Positions 32,701 through 44,528 of a DNA stretch of 64,000 nt are shown in pieces. Numbering within the stretch: position 1 is the stretch's first letter; every line of letters begins with the position of its first letter. Origin of the DNA: Plantago ovata (taxonomy: Eukaryota > Streptophyta > Magnoliopsida > Lamiales > Plantaginaceae); contig CM051456.1 of assembly GCA_028274465.1 (NCBI GenBank), positions 105,871,348-105,935,347 on the forward strand. Direction: 5' to 3'. Both the position numbers and the translations under genes were made by a program. The notes beneath the pieces were generated by a model that ran no database searches, was not told the origin of the DNA, and worked only from the letters and a program-made list of their open reading frames with translations.

Positions 32701-33911
32701 ACTACCATTAGAAATTGTAGAAGAAATTTTTGCTTGGCATACACCTACTTTGAACAAACAAGATAGACCAGTTTGGAATAGAAATAACTCCGGAGAATTT
32801 TCAGTTAAAAGTGCTTATAAAATGTTAATGAAACCTGTTTTACCAGATTTACCATGGTTAACTCTGGAATCTCAACATTTTTCCTAGAGTTAAATTCTTC
32901 ATCTGGACAGCTTTATACAATAGACTTCTAACAACTGAAAGATTATTTAGACAACAAGTAATTGATAGCCCTATTTGCAGACTTTGCAGAAAAGAGGAAG
33001 AAAATTTGACACATATTTTCTTCTATTGTTCTTGTTTTGATGAGCTAAGAAAAGAATTTATACCTGCACACTTAAATCCCTCCATTCATGCATTAGTCTT
33101 CCAGGAAAAAACCAACCACATGTCACAAATCATTATTTTAAATTTTATGTGAATAGTCTGGAATGCTAGAAATAGCTTTATCTTTGCTAATAAAATGATA
33201 TCTTGTTTCCATTTAAGAAAAGAATTGCAGAACCTAACTAGGGACACTGTCTTGGCTAAAATGACAGCAACAACCCCAGAGGTAAGTATAAAAGTGCCAT
33301 GTAAATGGATCAAACCACCCCAAGGTAAAGTGTGCTTAAACACATATGGATCTTTTCTGAATGAATATGAATGAGCAGGTATTGGTTGTGTGGTAAGGGA
33401 TGACAAAGGTGAACTTGTGGTAGCACTTCATGCTTATGTAGGGAGAACCACCAACAATACGTCAGAGTTGATGGCAATTAAAACATGATTACTCTTATGC
33501 CATGATTTAAATCTTGTTGATATAATAATTCAAACCGACTCAGATTATGCGTTAAATTGTCTTAGCATGGTGAATCAAGTAGCATGGCAGCACAAGGAGT
33601 TGGTCCGAGAAATTGAAGAAGTCATAAGAAACAAAAATGTGGTCATCAATTTTGTGTATCGTGAAGGAAATGGTGTAGCGGATTATCTGGCAAAAAAAGG
33701 AAGTGAAATGGAAAAGTTCAGACGGGCAAATTTTCAAGACACAAATGCCGGTCGCCGTAACTGCATTTCGGAGTTTATCAACTCTTTACATCCTACTATA
33801 TATTATAAAAACAATTGCCTTGCGTGGCTTCCGAATCTTTTAAATTCAGATATGAACAATGTGTTGTACCGATTTGTTCGCCAAAACAGATCTAACTTGC
33901 TTATTCCGTAG
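29754..33911 (+). pseudogene. LINE ORF2: endonuclease, reverse transcriptase, zinc knuckle, RNase H; inactivated
   Basis: ORF2 starts with MKILAWNVRGVGKPEFATEL at 29754. In order: an APE-like endonuclease to about 30460 (ending SDHTMLLI), a linker, and reverse transcriptase about 31090-31850 (GPDKAPGPDGLNAFF, GIRQGDPLSPYLFILAQELF, catalytic FADDCMIF). Then YLGLPFLFGKKK (32020), a zinc knuckle CRLCRKEEENLTHIFFYC (about 32980), and RNase H about 33370-33740 (IGCVVRDDKGELVVA, SELMAIK, TDSDYALNC). In the endonuclease the usual GDFN is GGFN (about 30175), losing a catalytic Asp. In RNase H the first catalytic Asp seems to be Tyr (NTYGS). Stops near 29968, 30101, 30228, 31851 and 33151 and frame changes near 31058 and 32880 show it is dead. 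Confidence 0.85.
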
Positions 33912-33948
33912 CTAATAAATGACCATTTCCTAAAAAAAAAAAAAAAAG

Positions 33949-34140
33949 AACAAAGGCAGCAAGTCAAAACAAACCAGAATACATTTATAGTAGGAACGGA
34001 AAAAGTAAGCTACCAGAATACATATATTTATTTTAATTAAAAACATGGGGAAAAATACACTTATAAATCATAAACAACAACTAATTGCAAATAAAACCAC
34101 TTTAAAACATCAGTTACCAAATGTTCGCTACTTACTAAGC
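33949..34140. other. Short AT-rich spacer after the LINE
   Basis: No gene. A small direct repeat (ACCAGAATACAT at about 33972 and 34013) is visible. Confidence 0.5.
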
Positions 34141-34410
34141 TTCCGGACCTCAAAATCTCGCTAAAGCAGATATAATGAGAATTTTTGAAATCCGCCTACA
34201 GAAATTGACCTCAAAATCTCGCTGAACTAGATTTAATAGCAAATTTGACATCCGGAAGCTAGTTTCAGCTAAAACTAGCTAAAATGGACCTCAAAAACTT
34301 GCTAAACTGAATTTAATGAAGATTTTTTAAATCCGCCTACAGAAATGGACCTCAAAATCTCGCTCAACTGGAATTAATAGCAAATTTGACATCCGAAAGC
34401 TAGTTTCGGC
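34141..34410. repeat. 141-bp tandem duplication
   Basis: AAATCCGCCTACAGAAAT begins at 34188 and again at 34329, each followed by GGACCTCAAAATCTCGCT, then TTAATAGCAAATTTGACATC and AAGCTAGTTTC. A third partial copy (GGACCTCAAAATCTCGC) stands at 34144. Confidence 0.8.
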
Positions 34411-35235
34411 CACTGAAACTAGTCGAAACTAACTGAAACTAGCTAAAAAATGACTGAAAGTAGCTGAAACTAGCTCAAAATGACTGAAACAAATTGAAAC
34501 TAATTGTTAATTTTATATTTTATCTGAAATTAACCTTTTAAACTAGTTGTTAATATTATAAAATGATTAAATTAACTCTAAAACTTATTTATGCTAAACT
34601 AAAAAAATTAAAAAATATAAAAACTATAATTATATAAATATAAATTATTATTTTAACTGAAAAAAATATTTTCAGATTAGTTTCAACACATAAAAGCTAG
34701 TTCCACATGCTAGTTTTAGAAAAAAAGCTAGTTTCAGAAGCTAATTTCAAACAAAAACTAGTTTCATAAATTGCCTGAAACTAGCTGAAACTAGCTGAAA
34801 CTAACATAGCATCATAAAATGTTAATTTCATTAGTTTCAACAACAAAAATGTTATTTTCATTAGTTTCAGCATCATAAGTGCTAGTTTCAGCAACAAAAA
34901 TGTTATTTTCAGAAACACAAATGCTAGTTTCATTAGTTTCAGCAACACAAATGTTAGTTTCAACAACTAAATGCTAGTTTCAGCAACACAAATGCTAGTT
35001 TCAACAACAAAATGCTAGTTTTCATTAGTTTAAGCATCATAAGTGCTAGTTTCATTAGTTTCAGCAACACAAATGCTAATTTCAACAACAAAATGCTAGT
35101 TTTCATTAGTTTAAGCATCATAAGTGCTAGTTTGAGCCACAAAAATGCTAGTTTCATTAGTTTCGGCAAACACGAATGCTAATTTCATTTATTTCAGCAT
35201 CACAAGTGAACAAAAAAATGTTAGTTTCATTAGAT
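34391..35235. repeat. GCTAGTTTCA minisatellite, about 0.85 kb
   Basis: The whole stretch is built from variants of GCTAGTTTCATTAGTTTCAG and AACACAAATG/ATCATAAGTG. A basic 10-15 bp unit is grouped into higher-order repeats; an 81-bp period is clear (AATGCTAGTTTTCATTAGTT at 35011 and 35092). The left third has the reverse-like CTGAAACTAGC form. Apparent Leu/Lys/Met-rich open frames on the minus strand are only by-products. Confidence 0.85.
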
Positions 35236-37078
35236 TCAACAACACAGATACTAGTTTAATTAGTTTCTGTAAATAAATATTAATTATTTAGAAAAAATAG
35301 TTAAATATAATTAGTTAGTAAATAATTAACACTAATGAATGTAAAAAACAACATCAAACTCCAGTTCAGCGAGAACATAGGTGTCCAGCGAGAAATTGAG
35401 ATCCAAATTGATTAGCTTTTACGGCACCAAAAATAGAATGACCTTTTTTATAAGAGGTTATTAGATTTTAGGGCATCAAAAAATAAAATGACCTTTCTTG
35501 TAAGTAGTTATTTAAAGTAGCTGTTTTAGCAATTAGGTGACCTCAAGTGTTCCTTTATGTAATTTTATGTAAAAACATACGGACGAACATGTCTCAAGTT
35601 GAGGTAAAAATCTTCTTTGAACTCTGGGGGCTATCTCTTCTCTCAGAAATCGAGAAAAAGCTTTCTTAGATTTATGGGTAGAAGGTAAAATAACATGAGG
35701 GTTAAACCCTGACGTGCTTTGAAAAATTCGATGTTATATATGCAAACTTTTTTATCCTAAAAACATGCATATTATATCGGCTGTGCCTTTTTATTTATTT
35801 ATTTTGTATATTTTAAATAACTTAGTGAAGGAGTGCAGTTGTTGTGTAAAAGGAATGCATTCCATAGTATCTTATAGGTACGCATCGGATACGGTGATTT
35901 TTTATAAAAATTCAAGTCGGCTCATGTATGATAGGTAGGCTAAATTGTTAACGGTTGTAGGTAAACATTTTGTCTAACCGATATTGTTGGTGGGTTTACC
36001 CATTAAAATAAAAATACGTAAAATAATACTAAATTACTCACAATGTCGGACAATAGGAATAACATGTAACAAAATAATATACACAAATACACAAGTCTTT
36101 CAACCTTGACTCACAAATCCGATACACATTAGTACATATGTTCCACAAGTCACAAAGTGACTAATTGGAGAGGACGTAGATGGAGAGGAGTCGGTCATAC
36201 ATAGTAGTTTAACGGAGATCGAATAATGGTTGCGTTCCCGCCACCCGCCCGTCTCTCGGCAGGTTGCCAAAATCCTAACTGCGGCGGTTGTTTATCAACT
36301 TTTAACCGTCGTGGACAGATGATAGACGGACAAAACGAGAGATTTTTTTTTTTTAAATGTATACCCCTAGTAATATCTTAGAAGAAGGGGAAACAATGCA
36401 TTTCATAGTTCTTGGGGAATGGGGAGAGAAGATAAGTTCATGAGTAAAAGTGAAGGATTTATTTTGATATGACAAATCTAACCTACTTCATTCCTACTAC
36501 TATACTATTTTTTTAGGATCCTATAACTTCAATTGTCTAAACTAACTAATGTTTCTGTCAAATTTCGAACCCTCAATTTCTCATGTACTATTCTAACAAC
36601 CTTATCAACATACCACCTTATAACTCCAATTGTCAAGGATGATGGAGTTTTTAATGCTCAAATAAATCTTTCCTAATTTTATTTCAGTACCCATAGACAC
36701 GGGTATTGGATGTGGTTCAGAATAGTCTTTCGATGAGGAAAGTTATCTTATAAAGGTGTTTGGGAGAAATAAAACTGAGGGGAAAAAGTTTACTTGTTCT
36801 AATCCGTATTCTTGATCTATTAGTTTATATTTGATGTCAATGTAGAGGCACATCTCCAATTCTCCATCACATCACATGATATGCTCATATGCATGCATGT
36901 TGCCTGTTGGGCTTGGGCCGTGATTGTAGACTTGGGCCCTGTGGATGGGGCTATTGAACAGAACAGACCATATCACCAATGGATTGAATTTATGAAGGAT
37001 CAAATGGAAATTAAAACTAAGTGAACAACTCATCAAACACACATTTAACATTTAAGCCAATAATGTTTGAAAATGATT
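35236..37078. other. Intergenic AT-rich sequence
   Basis: No gene, RNA or well-bounded element recognised. A more GC-rich island lies at 36230-36330. Confidence 0.5.
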
Positions 37079-37359
37079 ATATTCTGTACCAATTAATTCT
37101 TTACGTATTCCCTTTTTTAGATGTTCCAATCAATTATTCCCGTTTTCATTTTGGAAAAGTACCCCACATCCCATCTACATTATTTTAAATATGGACCTCA
37201 ATTTTACACTTTTTTTTTTATCTCCACTCATATCTCACACTCTTTTAATCCACTACCCCACATTTACATACAATATTAATATAACACTACCAAACAAAAT
37301 TATTTATTAAAATTCGTGCAAAAAACAAACGTAGACTTATTATCGGGACGGAGGGAGTA
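37079..37359. mobile_element. Stowaway-type MITE (Tc1/mariner)
   Basis: The right end reads GGGACGGAGGGAG followed by TA, the hallmark Stowaway terminus. The left end is worn (TATTCTGTACCAATTAATTC against CTCCSTCCCAATCAATTC). The inside matches the second copy at 39581-39838 (GTACCCCACA, TCTCACACTCTTTTA, CAATATTAATATAACACTAC). Confidence 0.85.
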
Positions 37360-37360
37360 C

Positions 37361-37620
37361 TTTTTTTTTTTGAACGAAGTTAGATTTTCATTCCAGTGGA
37401 CCGAGATGGGGCATTGGGAGCCAGGGCAGCCCCTGTGAGCAATTGATATCTGGTGATTCAGAATCAAATGCTGGTGTTCATAAAGATGTTCTTGGAACAA
37501 GGAGATTAATGGTGGATAGAAACAATTACAGCAGGCCTGCAGTGTGTACAAGAGATTTTAATGGCACTGGCATAGTTATACCAACCACTACTACTGAGTG
37601 CTGACTCTTGCACATAAGGA
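37361..37620 (-). mobile_element. Probable 3' end of a LINE, poly(A) tail on the minus strand
   Basis: A T-run at 37361-37371 followed by GAACGAAGTTAGATTTTCAT is the reverse complement of a LINE-like tail (...ATGAAAATCTAACTTCGTTC plus A-run). It directly abuts the Stowaway MITE. The remaining 250 bp has no readable domain. Confidence 0.4.
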
Positions 37621-38452
<832 letters not shown>

Positions 38453-38637
38453 GTGTATATTCAAGTGGTTTAATAGGAGAATTATCACTAATTCGTGAAT
38501 TGAGGATAAATTTGTTCTAATATTAGTTTGTCGGACCAAAATTATCACTAATTAAAGTAGATTATTTTTTTTTGAATTTACCGGACCAAATTATTATAGA
38601 AACATACTTACAGAACAATGTGCACACAATAGAAACT

Positions 38638-39053
38638 TAAGAGCACTAGTTAGAGCAATCTTTACAGGATACCTATAATATTTCCCTAAATATTATTTCT
38701 AAGTAGTACCTTATAATTATTTAGGATCTTAACTACATAGATGATAATTAGAGGTATCCTATTATTTATGTTTTAGTGATGAAAAAGGACACATGAAGAT
38801 TTTTAGTGATGAAAAAGGATATATGGAGGATATATGTGGTGCGACATAGATAGGGAAGAAATAGAGAAGGACAAATGAGTACTCAGTGTAGGAAGTTTTT
38901 TAGGGAGTTACAAATTTAAGATTACATTTCTGATTTCTGTGGGCCCCAATAAATTTAGGAATCCTGAGATTGTTGGTTTTTTACACCATTCTTTCAATTT
39001 CATCCTAAATATAGGGTAGGGAGATGTTAGGACTCCTGAAACTAGTGCTCTTA
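38638..39053. mobile_element. MITE copy 1 of an inverted pair
   Basis: Bounded by TAAGAGCACTAGTT (38638) and AACTAGTGCTCTTA (39040-39053), a 14-bp perfect inverted terminal repeat. It is non-coding. The terminal GAGCACTAG with TAA/TTA borders suggests a PIF/Harbinger (Tourist-like) MITE, but the target duplication is unclear. Confidence 0.75.
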
Positions 39054-39114
39054 CAGAAGTCCTAAAACCTCCCCCTATCCTATATTTAGGATGAAATTGA
39101 AAGAATGATAAACT
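39054..39114. mobile_element. Partial MITE copy between the two arms
   Basis: This 60-bp spacer repeats the first 55 bp of copy 2 (CCTATCCTATATTTAGGATG, then AAATTGAAAGAATG), so a third, truncated copy sits in the loop. Confidence 0.65.
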
Positions 39115-39540
39115 TAAGAGCACTAGTTACAGGAGTCATAAAAACCTATTCCTATCCTATATTTAGGATGAAATTGAAAAATGGTGTAAAAAACCAATAA
39201 TCCCAGGACTCCTAAATTCATTGGGGCCCACATAAATGTAATTCTAAATTTGGAACTCCCTAAAAAACTTACTACATTTGAGTACTCATTTGCCCCTCCC
39301 TATTTTTTCCCTATCGTTCTATGTGGCACCACATATATCATCCATGTGTCCTTTTTCATCACTAAAATTCTCCATGTGTCATTTTTTATTACTAAAACAT
39401 AAATAATAGGAGACATCTAATTATCATCTATGTAGTTGATATCCTAAATAATATAAGGGACTACTTATGATCAATATTTAGGAAAATATTATAGGTATCC
39501 TATAAAGAGTGCTTTAGGTATCCTATAAAGCGTGCTTTAA
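39115..39540. mobile_element. MITE copy 2, reverse orientation
   Basis: It starts AAGAGCACTAGTTACAGGAG and is the reverse complement of copy 1 for almost its full length. Examples: GGATGAAATTGAAAAATGGT against its inverse in copy 1; GGGGCCCACATAAAT; ATCATCTATGTAGTTGATAT. The far end carries a 23-bp duplication (AGGTATCCTATAAAG-GTGCTTT at 39493 and 39516). Confidence 0.8.
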
Positions 39541-39580
39541 AAGGATTATATGAAGGATTCTTATTCGTTTCACGGCTAAT

Positions 39581-39838
39581 TACTCATCTGCCCCAATCAA
39601 TTCTTTGCATATTTCTTTTTTGGACGTCCCAATCAAATTTTTACGTTTTTATTTTTAGAAAGTACCCCACAACTCATCTCATATTATTTTAAATGTGAAA
39701 TCCACTTTTATACTCTTTATTTCCACTCACATCTCACACTCTTTTACATTCAATATTAATATAACACTACCAAACAAAATCATTCATTAAAAACTATGAA
39801 AAAATAAATGTAGTGATATGATTGGGACGGAGGTAGTA
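39581..39838. mobile_element. Stowaway-type MITE with TA duplication
   Basis: TA, CTCATCTGCCCCAATCAATT at the left; GATTGGGACGGAGGTAG, TA at the right. About 255 bp, the same family as the copy at 37079. Confidence 0.88.
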
Positions 39839-39840
39839 TA

Positions 39841-40580
39841 TTAAATAAAGTGACCATTCTCAATCTCATCCCATTGTAGTTTTAAGATACTTCCAAGTTC
39901 CATCGAGTGATATGCTGACATGTGACAAGATCATATAGTCAAGGAAGTCCGTACCAAAACTTTTAGAACAAGTCAGCTAGTTCATGACTCTCCTCATTTT
40001 GAATGGAATCTCATTTTTGTTGGATTAGTGTATTTTTAACTTTGAATTCAATATTTTCTGTCCGATTTCTAACTTTGGACTCCGTTTTAAGTTTTGATAA
40101 TAATGCGTTTCATTTTAATTAAAAGGAAAAATAAAATGCTGACATGTGATAGTTCTCTATTTCAGTTTAACTTTTCTCTTGGCCTAAAAAATTAAATAAT
40201 AAAGATTATTGAATGCAATTTACATTGTTGACCAGAGTAAAAGAATGGAGTTTTACTTACATGACCTCTAAAAACAACTAAAGGCATTAACATCCATTAG
40301 TCAAAGATCCATCAAGTCTAAACTTGCTTTCAACTGAACAGTAATAGTACATCTGTACATGCATGTTTCTCTATTGATTGCATCTTGACTGCAGAGAGAT
40401 TTGCTTAATGAACCTTATGCAACATTAATCCATACAGTAAACAACAAAAAGAGGCACAATTATAGCTACCCTCTTTGCCACTTGGAGACAATTTACAAGA
40501 CCATTTAAATTTTCATCAAGGCATAAACCATTTTGACCACAATCAAAGCATCTCTCTTTGGCCATCAGGCCTTAAACTAC
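39841..40580. other. Upstream region of the 40645 gene
   Basis: AT-rich, no gene. It is the likely promoter region of the gene at 40645. Confidence 0.5.
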
Positions 40581-40581
40581 A

Positions 40582-40590
40582 TATATAAAT
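40582..40590 (+). promoter_or_regulatory. Candidate TATA box of the 40645 gene
   Basis: TATATAAAT lies 55-70 bp upstream of the first two ATG codons, a normal spacing for a short leader. Confidence 0.55.
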
Positions 40591-40644
40591 CGCAAGAAAT
40601 GTGACAGTGTCAACAATCAAACAATTAATCAGTTTCAGTACTTC

Positions 40645-41144
40645 ATGTTCCTTGCTCCTATGGACTTTCTTCATAGCAGTTCCCATCAAGAAATCATGCA
40701 CACAACAAACATTTGTTCGTACGACGACGAATTTAATGATGCGGATGATGTTTTCTATAGTGAACTTAAAAGGCAAGTCTTGCAACTAACAGCAGATGAT
40801 GATGGTGATGGCTCAGATGGAAACAGGAATTTCAAAAAGGCAAACAATGGTTATTTTACGCAACATAGTTGCTATTACGACTGGCACGGAAGCGAAGATC
40901 TTGCAGCACCTACATGGATGTTGAACTTGTGGAGAAGAGGCAATGGGACTGGTGTTTTCATACCACAAGTTGTCCATAGGAGGAGGAAACACAGAACAAG
41001 TATGTTCCTTCTCTTTTACTGTCATTATCTGTTTTTCGAAAGCCATGTCTTTTTGGTTGCTGCTAACAAGTTTACTTTTGGACATGACTTGCAGGAAGGA
41101 ATAAGAATGAAAGAGAGCCAACCTACAAAAGGACTCAAAGATGA
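40645..41144 (+). CDS. Small two-exon plant-specific protein, function unknown
   Basis: Exon 1 is 40645-40999 and exon 2 is 41095-41144, joined across a 95-bp intron with GTATGT and TTGCAG borders. The spliced product has 134 residues, or 129 if translation starts at the second Met (MDFLHSSSHQEIMHTTNICS, 40660). The acidic half contains FYSELKRQVLQLTADDD. A Trp/Tyr-rich middle follows (YYDWHGSEDLAAPTWMLNLW), then GTGVFIPQVVHRRRKHR and a very basic tail. Splicing replaces a hydrophobic read-through tail with RRNKNEREPTYKR, which continues the basic character and argues that the intron is real. I recognise the general layout (acidic start, GVFIPQ, RRR) from small plant proteins of unknown role. 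The basic end could be a nuclear signal. It converges on the bZIP gene. Confidence 0.7.
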
Positions 41145-41574
41145 ACAGATAACTGGATGACTGTATATACATTCTTCTTATGTGAAGTACAGTTAATGTG
41201 ATTGTATAAATGGGAAACATTCTGCTAATTTTATTGTATATGAAGTTAAAGAGTATTGCATGAGAAACTGATTTGTATCATCTGTTCTGTGTGGCTAAAA
41301 GGCATTAATCGCGATGGTAAAATACACAACATAGAAGATTAGATCACTCGAAAGTTAATTCAAGGAGCGAACATGATTCTCTAGTACAAATTTATCGATC
41401 ATGAGTCTTAATAATAACTTCAAGTAGAATAAATGGTACTGAAGATCACAATCACATTTTCCATACATATTGTCGATGAGTTTCTCTGAGTGTTACTCCT
41501 GTACCACCAACGACAAGTTCAGAAACAGATCAGTGAATGCCAGGTATCCTGATCAAAGAAAAGCATAATTAAGA
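41145..41574. other. Space between two convergent genes
   Basis: It holds the 3' UTRs of the plus-strand gene and of the minus-strand bZIP gene. No other feature. Confidence 0.6.
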
Positions 41575-44361
41575 TCAGTCCTTAGGCCGAGCCAACCATA
41601 AAGAACTCAGTGCTCTAAGCCTCGAATTATAGCTATTGATGGCAAGAAGAGCACGGGTGAATTGCTGGACAGTCAGTATTCGTTGAAGTTGTTGCAAAGT
41701 TTGTCGTCTCAAAAGGTCAGCCTGTGAAAGAACGTTTGATCCTTAATGATTGGTCAATATATCAGATATCAAACTAATAAGAGCAGACAATGTCAAACCT
41801 GATGAAGGAAATTCTCAAATGCGGTGAACTTGCTCATTGCAATCGCCATCTGTCCCATGTATTCAGCAACAATCCCAGAATTCTGAGGACCAAGATAGCT
41901 GGACGAAAGCGTCTCAACAAGTGATTGTTGTAAAGCTTCCATTCCTTGGGATAAGGCATCCTCGGCCTCATGGGACGTGTGCCTTAAATTACCTAAGCTC
42001 AGTAGCTGTTGCTCCGTTAAAGGCTCAATATGGTTTCTAATTATCTGAAATTGAAGAAATTCGATCAGCCTGAAGACAATGAGAGGATACACTAACAAAG
42101 AAGATAAATGTGATTGTTAGCTAGATCGTGTACATTTAGAACCTCAGACGAACGAAATCCTCCCAACCACATGAAGCAGCGTTCAGCAGGAGTTTTCCAC
42201 ATGCCAGAAAGCATATGAAACACATCTGACTTTATACCGATGCTTTTTAGCCTGAAAATATCATCATAATGGGACATCACTGCGTCAACAAGAAGCCGCA
42301 ATGCACTATCACCAGAATGAGAATTTATAGCTGATCTCAGATCATGAATGAGGCGCTGATGTTCTTGAAGCCATCGAGCATAACCCATGTCGAATGCCAG
42401 ACCTCCTAAAAATATCATAACATCATTTCGCAAATGGGAAAAGGTGCATATGAAGAGCCAGAATAATCTCTCAGAAATTATGTGATGCATACAAAGATAC
42501 TATACATACCATTTCCACCAGTTGTATGAACCTGATCTCTCAAACATCCAGATCCAACGAACAAACCCTGGCATACCAGAACAAGGTTCGTATTAAATAC
42601 GAAAAATATATGGTGAACTTCAAATGTGAGCACAACACTCAGTGATCGAAGCATAAGCAAATATCAGCCAGCTCTTAGTCTCTTACTGTTCAATTTAGCT
42701 TGTTGCTATGAATATTCATACACAGTAAAGGATTAATTCCTCAAACATAGATATATTAAGAGCCATCCTGAGTTTATACAATACACTAAAATATACATAT
42801 ACATCAAAACATTACCTGCTGCTGTGCTCTTTTCAGCTCCTGTTCTAACGCTGCAAGCCTTAGCCGACTGTTCTCAAGTTGTTGAACATGTGCCTATATA
42901 AATATAAAAAGGCGAAAACTGTAAACAGTTTGAATTATCACATAGACCTCTTGAGTTTGCCCAAATAACACTAGCATTAATAGATAATACACATCAACTA
43001 AACATCCAATTACAGCATATATAGGATAATATCAGCTCTTTCAAGTCATTTGCTACAATATACTAAACTTATACTAGGAACTTTTCCGTATTATATGTCA
43101 TGTTCTAAGACATTGACAAGTGAATTCACTATTTACTTTTTTTCTCATCCGGCTTTTCTTAGCAGCTTCACGATTCTGAGCCAATCGACGCAGTGCCTGG
43201 AAGAGAAGCCAAGTACCAATAAGACACGACTTACACCCAACAGTCTAGTAATGACGAAATAAGACTACATCAGAGAGAACCAGCACCTTCTGGTCTTCAA
43301 CATTTCCTTTATCCTGATCAATTGAGTCCACAGCCACCAATCTCTCACGGCGAACTCCATGAGACTAAATTTCGTAGACAGATCAAAAATCAAAATTAAC
43401 TATATATGCATGACTAAATATACATTGTAAGAAGACACCTAATCAAGGAACAAGATTGACTAACAAAAGAAGCAAAGGAAAAAAGAAAAAAAAGAAAAAG
43501 ATTCTAATGGAAGGACCTGTTTTTTGTCATCAGTGTCTGTAGTAGAAGTGTCAGTTTGTTGGCTGTGACCATTAATAGCAGAGTCATGAAAATGGTAATT
43601 TCCTAAAATTGCACCACCTGCAGCATCTCCATTCATCTCCTTCATAAATTCTACCCCTTCACTGTACTGAAAAAACGTCTCGGATTCTGCACCACCTCCT
43701 GCTGATGATCCTATATCATCTGTACTCATAGTCTATAGAAAGAATAAATCACACAGAAGAACAGTGTAAAACATAAATAAATTAACTGTTGAAGATTATC
43801 ATGATGTGTATGATTATAACTGTATGAACAATAAACTATAAACAAAAAGTTGTCATTTAGTTCAAAGACTCTGGAAACAAACAAGAGAAAAAAAAAACTG
43901 TTTACTTACAGGTACAGTCTTAAGTCCATTGACAGAAACATTGCTTGGCTTAGTGTCATTGTACATTGAGCCTACCAAATCATCACCAAGGGTGTCACAC
44001 TGTCACTTCACTTGTTTTCTTGACTCAACAAAAAGAAAAGAAAGAAAGAAAGAACATTACTTGTGCTTAAATTAACATCAATATTGTCATGGACTTGGTG
44101 TTGAAACACATGTCCAGATGAGAAGTCGAATTCTCCAAGATCCGAAAAGCAGCGTGTACTGCTGCTGTCTTCATCAGCTCTACATAATCAACACATATGC
44201 ACATGGTAGACCAAACCGAAATAATACCAAGAGATAGATTCAGTTAGGTAAAAATGTAGTTACTAGCTAGTAAAAAAGAGAGCACACCTGAGGAAAAATG
44301 GTGAGTTTGGGAGCCAAAAAGTATCTATATCAAAATTGCTTGAGTATTCAGATCCATGCAT
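41575..44361 (-). CDS. PAN: TGA-family bZIP transcription factor with DOG1 domain, PERIANTHIA-like
   Basis: Eleven exons with GT/AG borders: 44361-44288, 44179-44061, 43971-43910, 43732-43517, 43364-43287, 43196-43137, 42893-42816, 42567-42510, 42405-42134, 42044-41799, 41721-41575. They join in frame to 469 residues. The N-terminal part is acidic/Gly-rich with SQQTDTSTTDTDDKKQ. The basic region is at residues 184-203 (ALRRLAQNREAAKKSRMRKK, N-x7-R kept), and the Leu zipper at 204-229 ends KRAQQQ. The DOG1 domain starts near 251 (FDMGYARWLQEHQRLIHDLR), with VDAVMSHYDDIFRLKSIG and MLSGMWKTPAERCFMWLGGF. The C-terminus is Gln-rich and ends LRALSSLWLARPKD. TGA factors bind TGACG sites in the nucleus; PERIANTHIA controls floral organ number in Arabidopsis. 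Length, FFLR start and MSHYD block favour PERIANTHIA over TGA9/10, but an orthology test is needed. It appears intact. Confidence 0.88.
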
Positions 44362-44518
44362 TTCTTTTCTTCTTTTGTTTTCACACCTTTTACTTTGTTA
44401 CTGTTCCTGTCTTGAAGAAGGAAACAAGTTTAAAGTACTGGGTTATTCATCGCCCAAGAGGTAATTTTCAGGTTAGATATATCAACGTCTCAACGTAGCT
44501 GGGGTACTGTATGTATTC

Positions 44519-44528
44519 CCTATATAGA
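44519..44528 (-). promoter_or_regulatory. Candidate TATA box of the bZIP gene
   Basis: The minus strand reads TTTCTATATAGGGAATA around 44519-44528, about 160 bp upstream of the ATG. A second AT-rich candidate (TATATATA) lies at about 44686. Confidence 0.4.

Larger units (their letters stand above)
26059..33948 (+). mobile_element. Near full-length L1-type LINE, inactive
   Basis: Both LINE reading regions are present in order: ORF1 (about 26080-29749) and ORF2 (29754-33911). A short 3' UTR and a 16-A tail (33932-33947) follow. The best target duplication is aacaaaggaag (26048-26058) against aacaaaggcag (33949-33959), one mismatch in 11. This would give a 5' end at about 26059 and a length of about 7.9 kb. 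The duplication is short and next to low-complexity sequence, so the 5' end is less certain than the 3' end. The element belongs to the same family as the fragment at 5700-6745. Confidence 0.8.

Noticed and set aside
34781..35169. Leu/Lys/Met-rich open frames on the minus strand
   Set aside because: They are produced by the CTAGTTTCA minisatellite; the same peptide recurs with the DNA period and has no family.
37300..37551. 83-codon minus-strand frame
   Set aside because: It spans the border of a Stowaway MITE and a LINE tail, so it is a chance frame.
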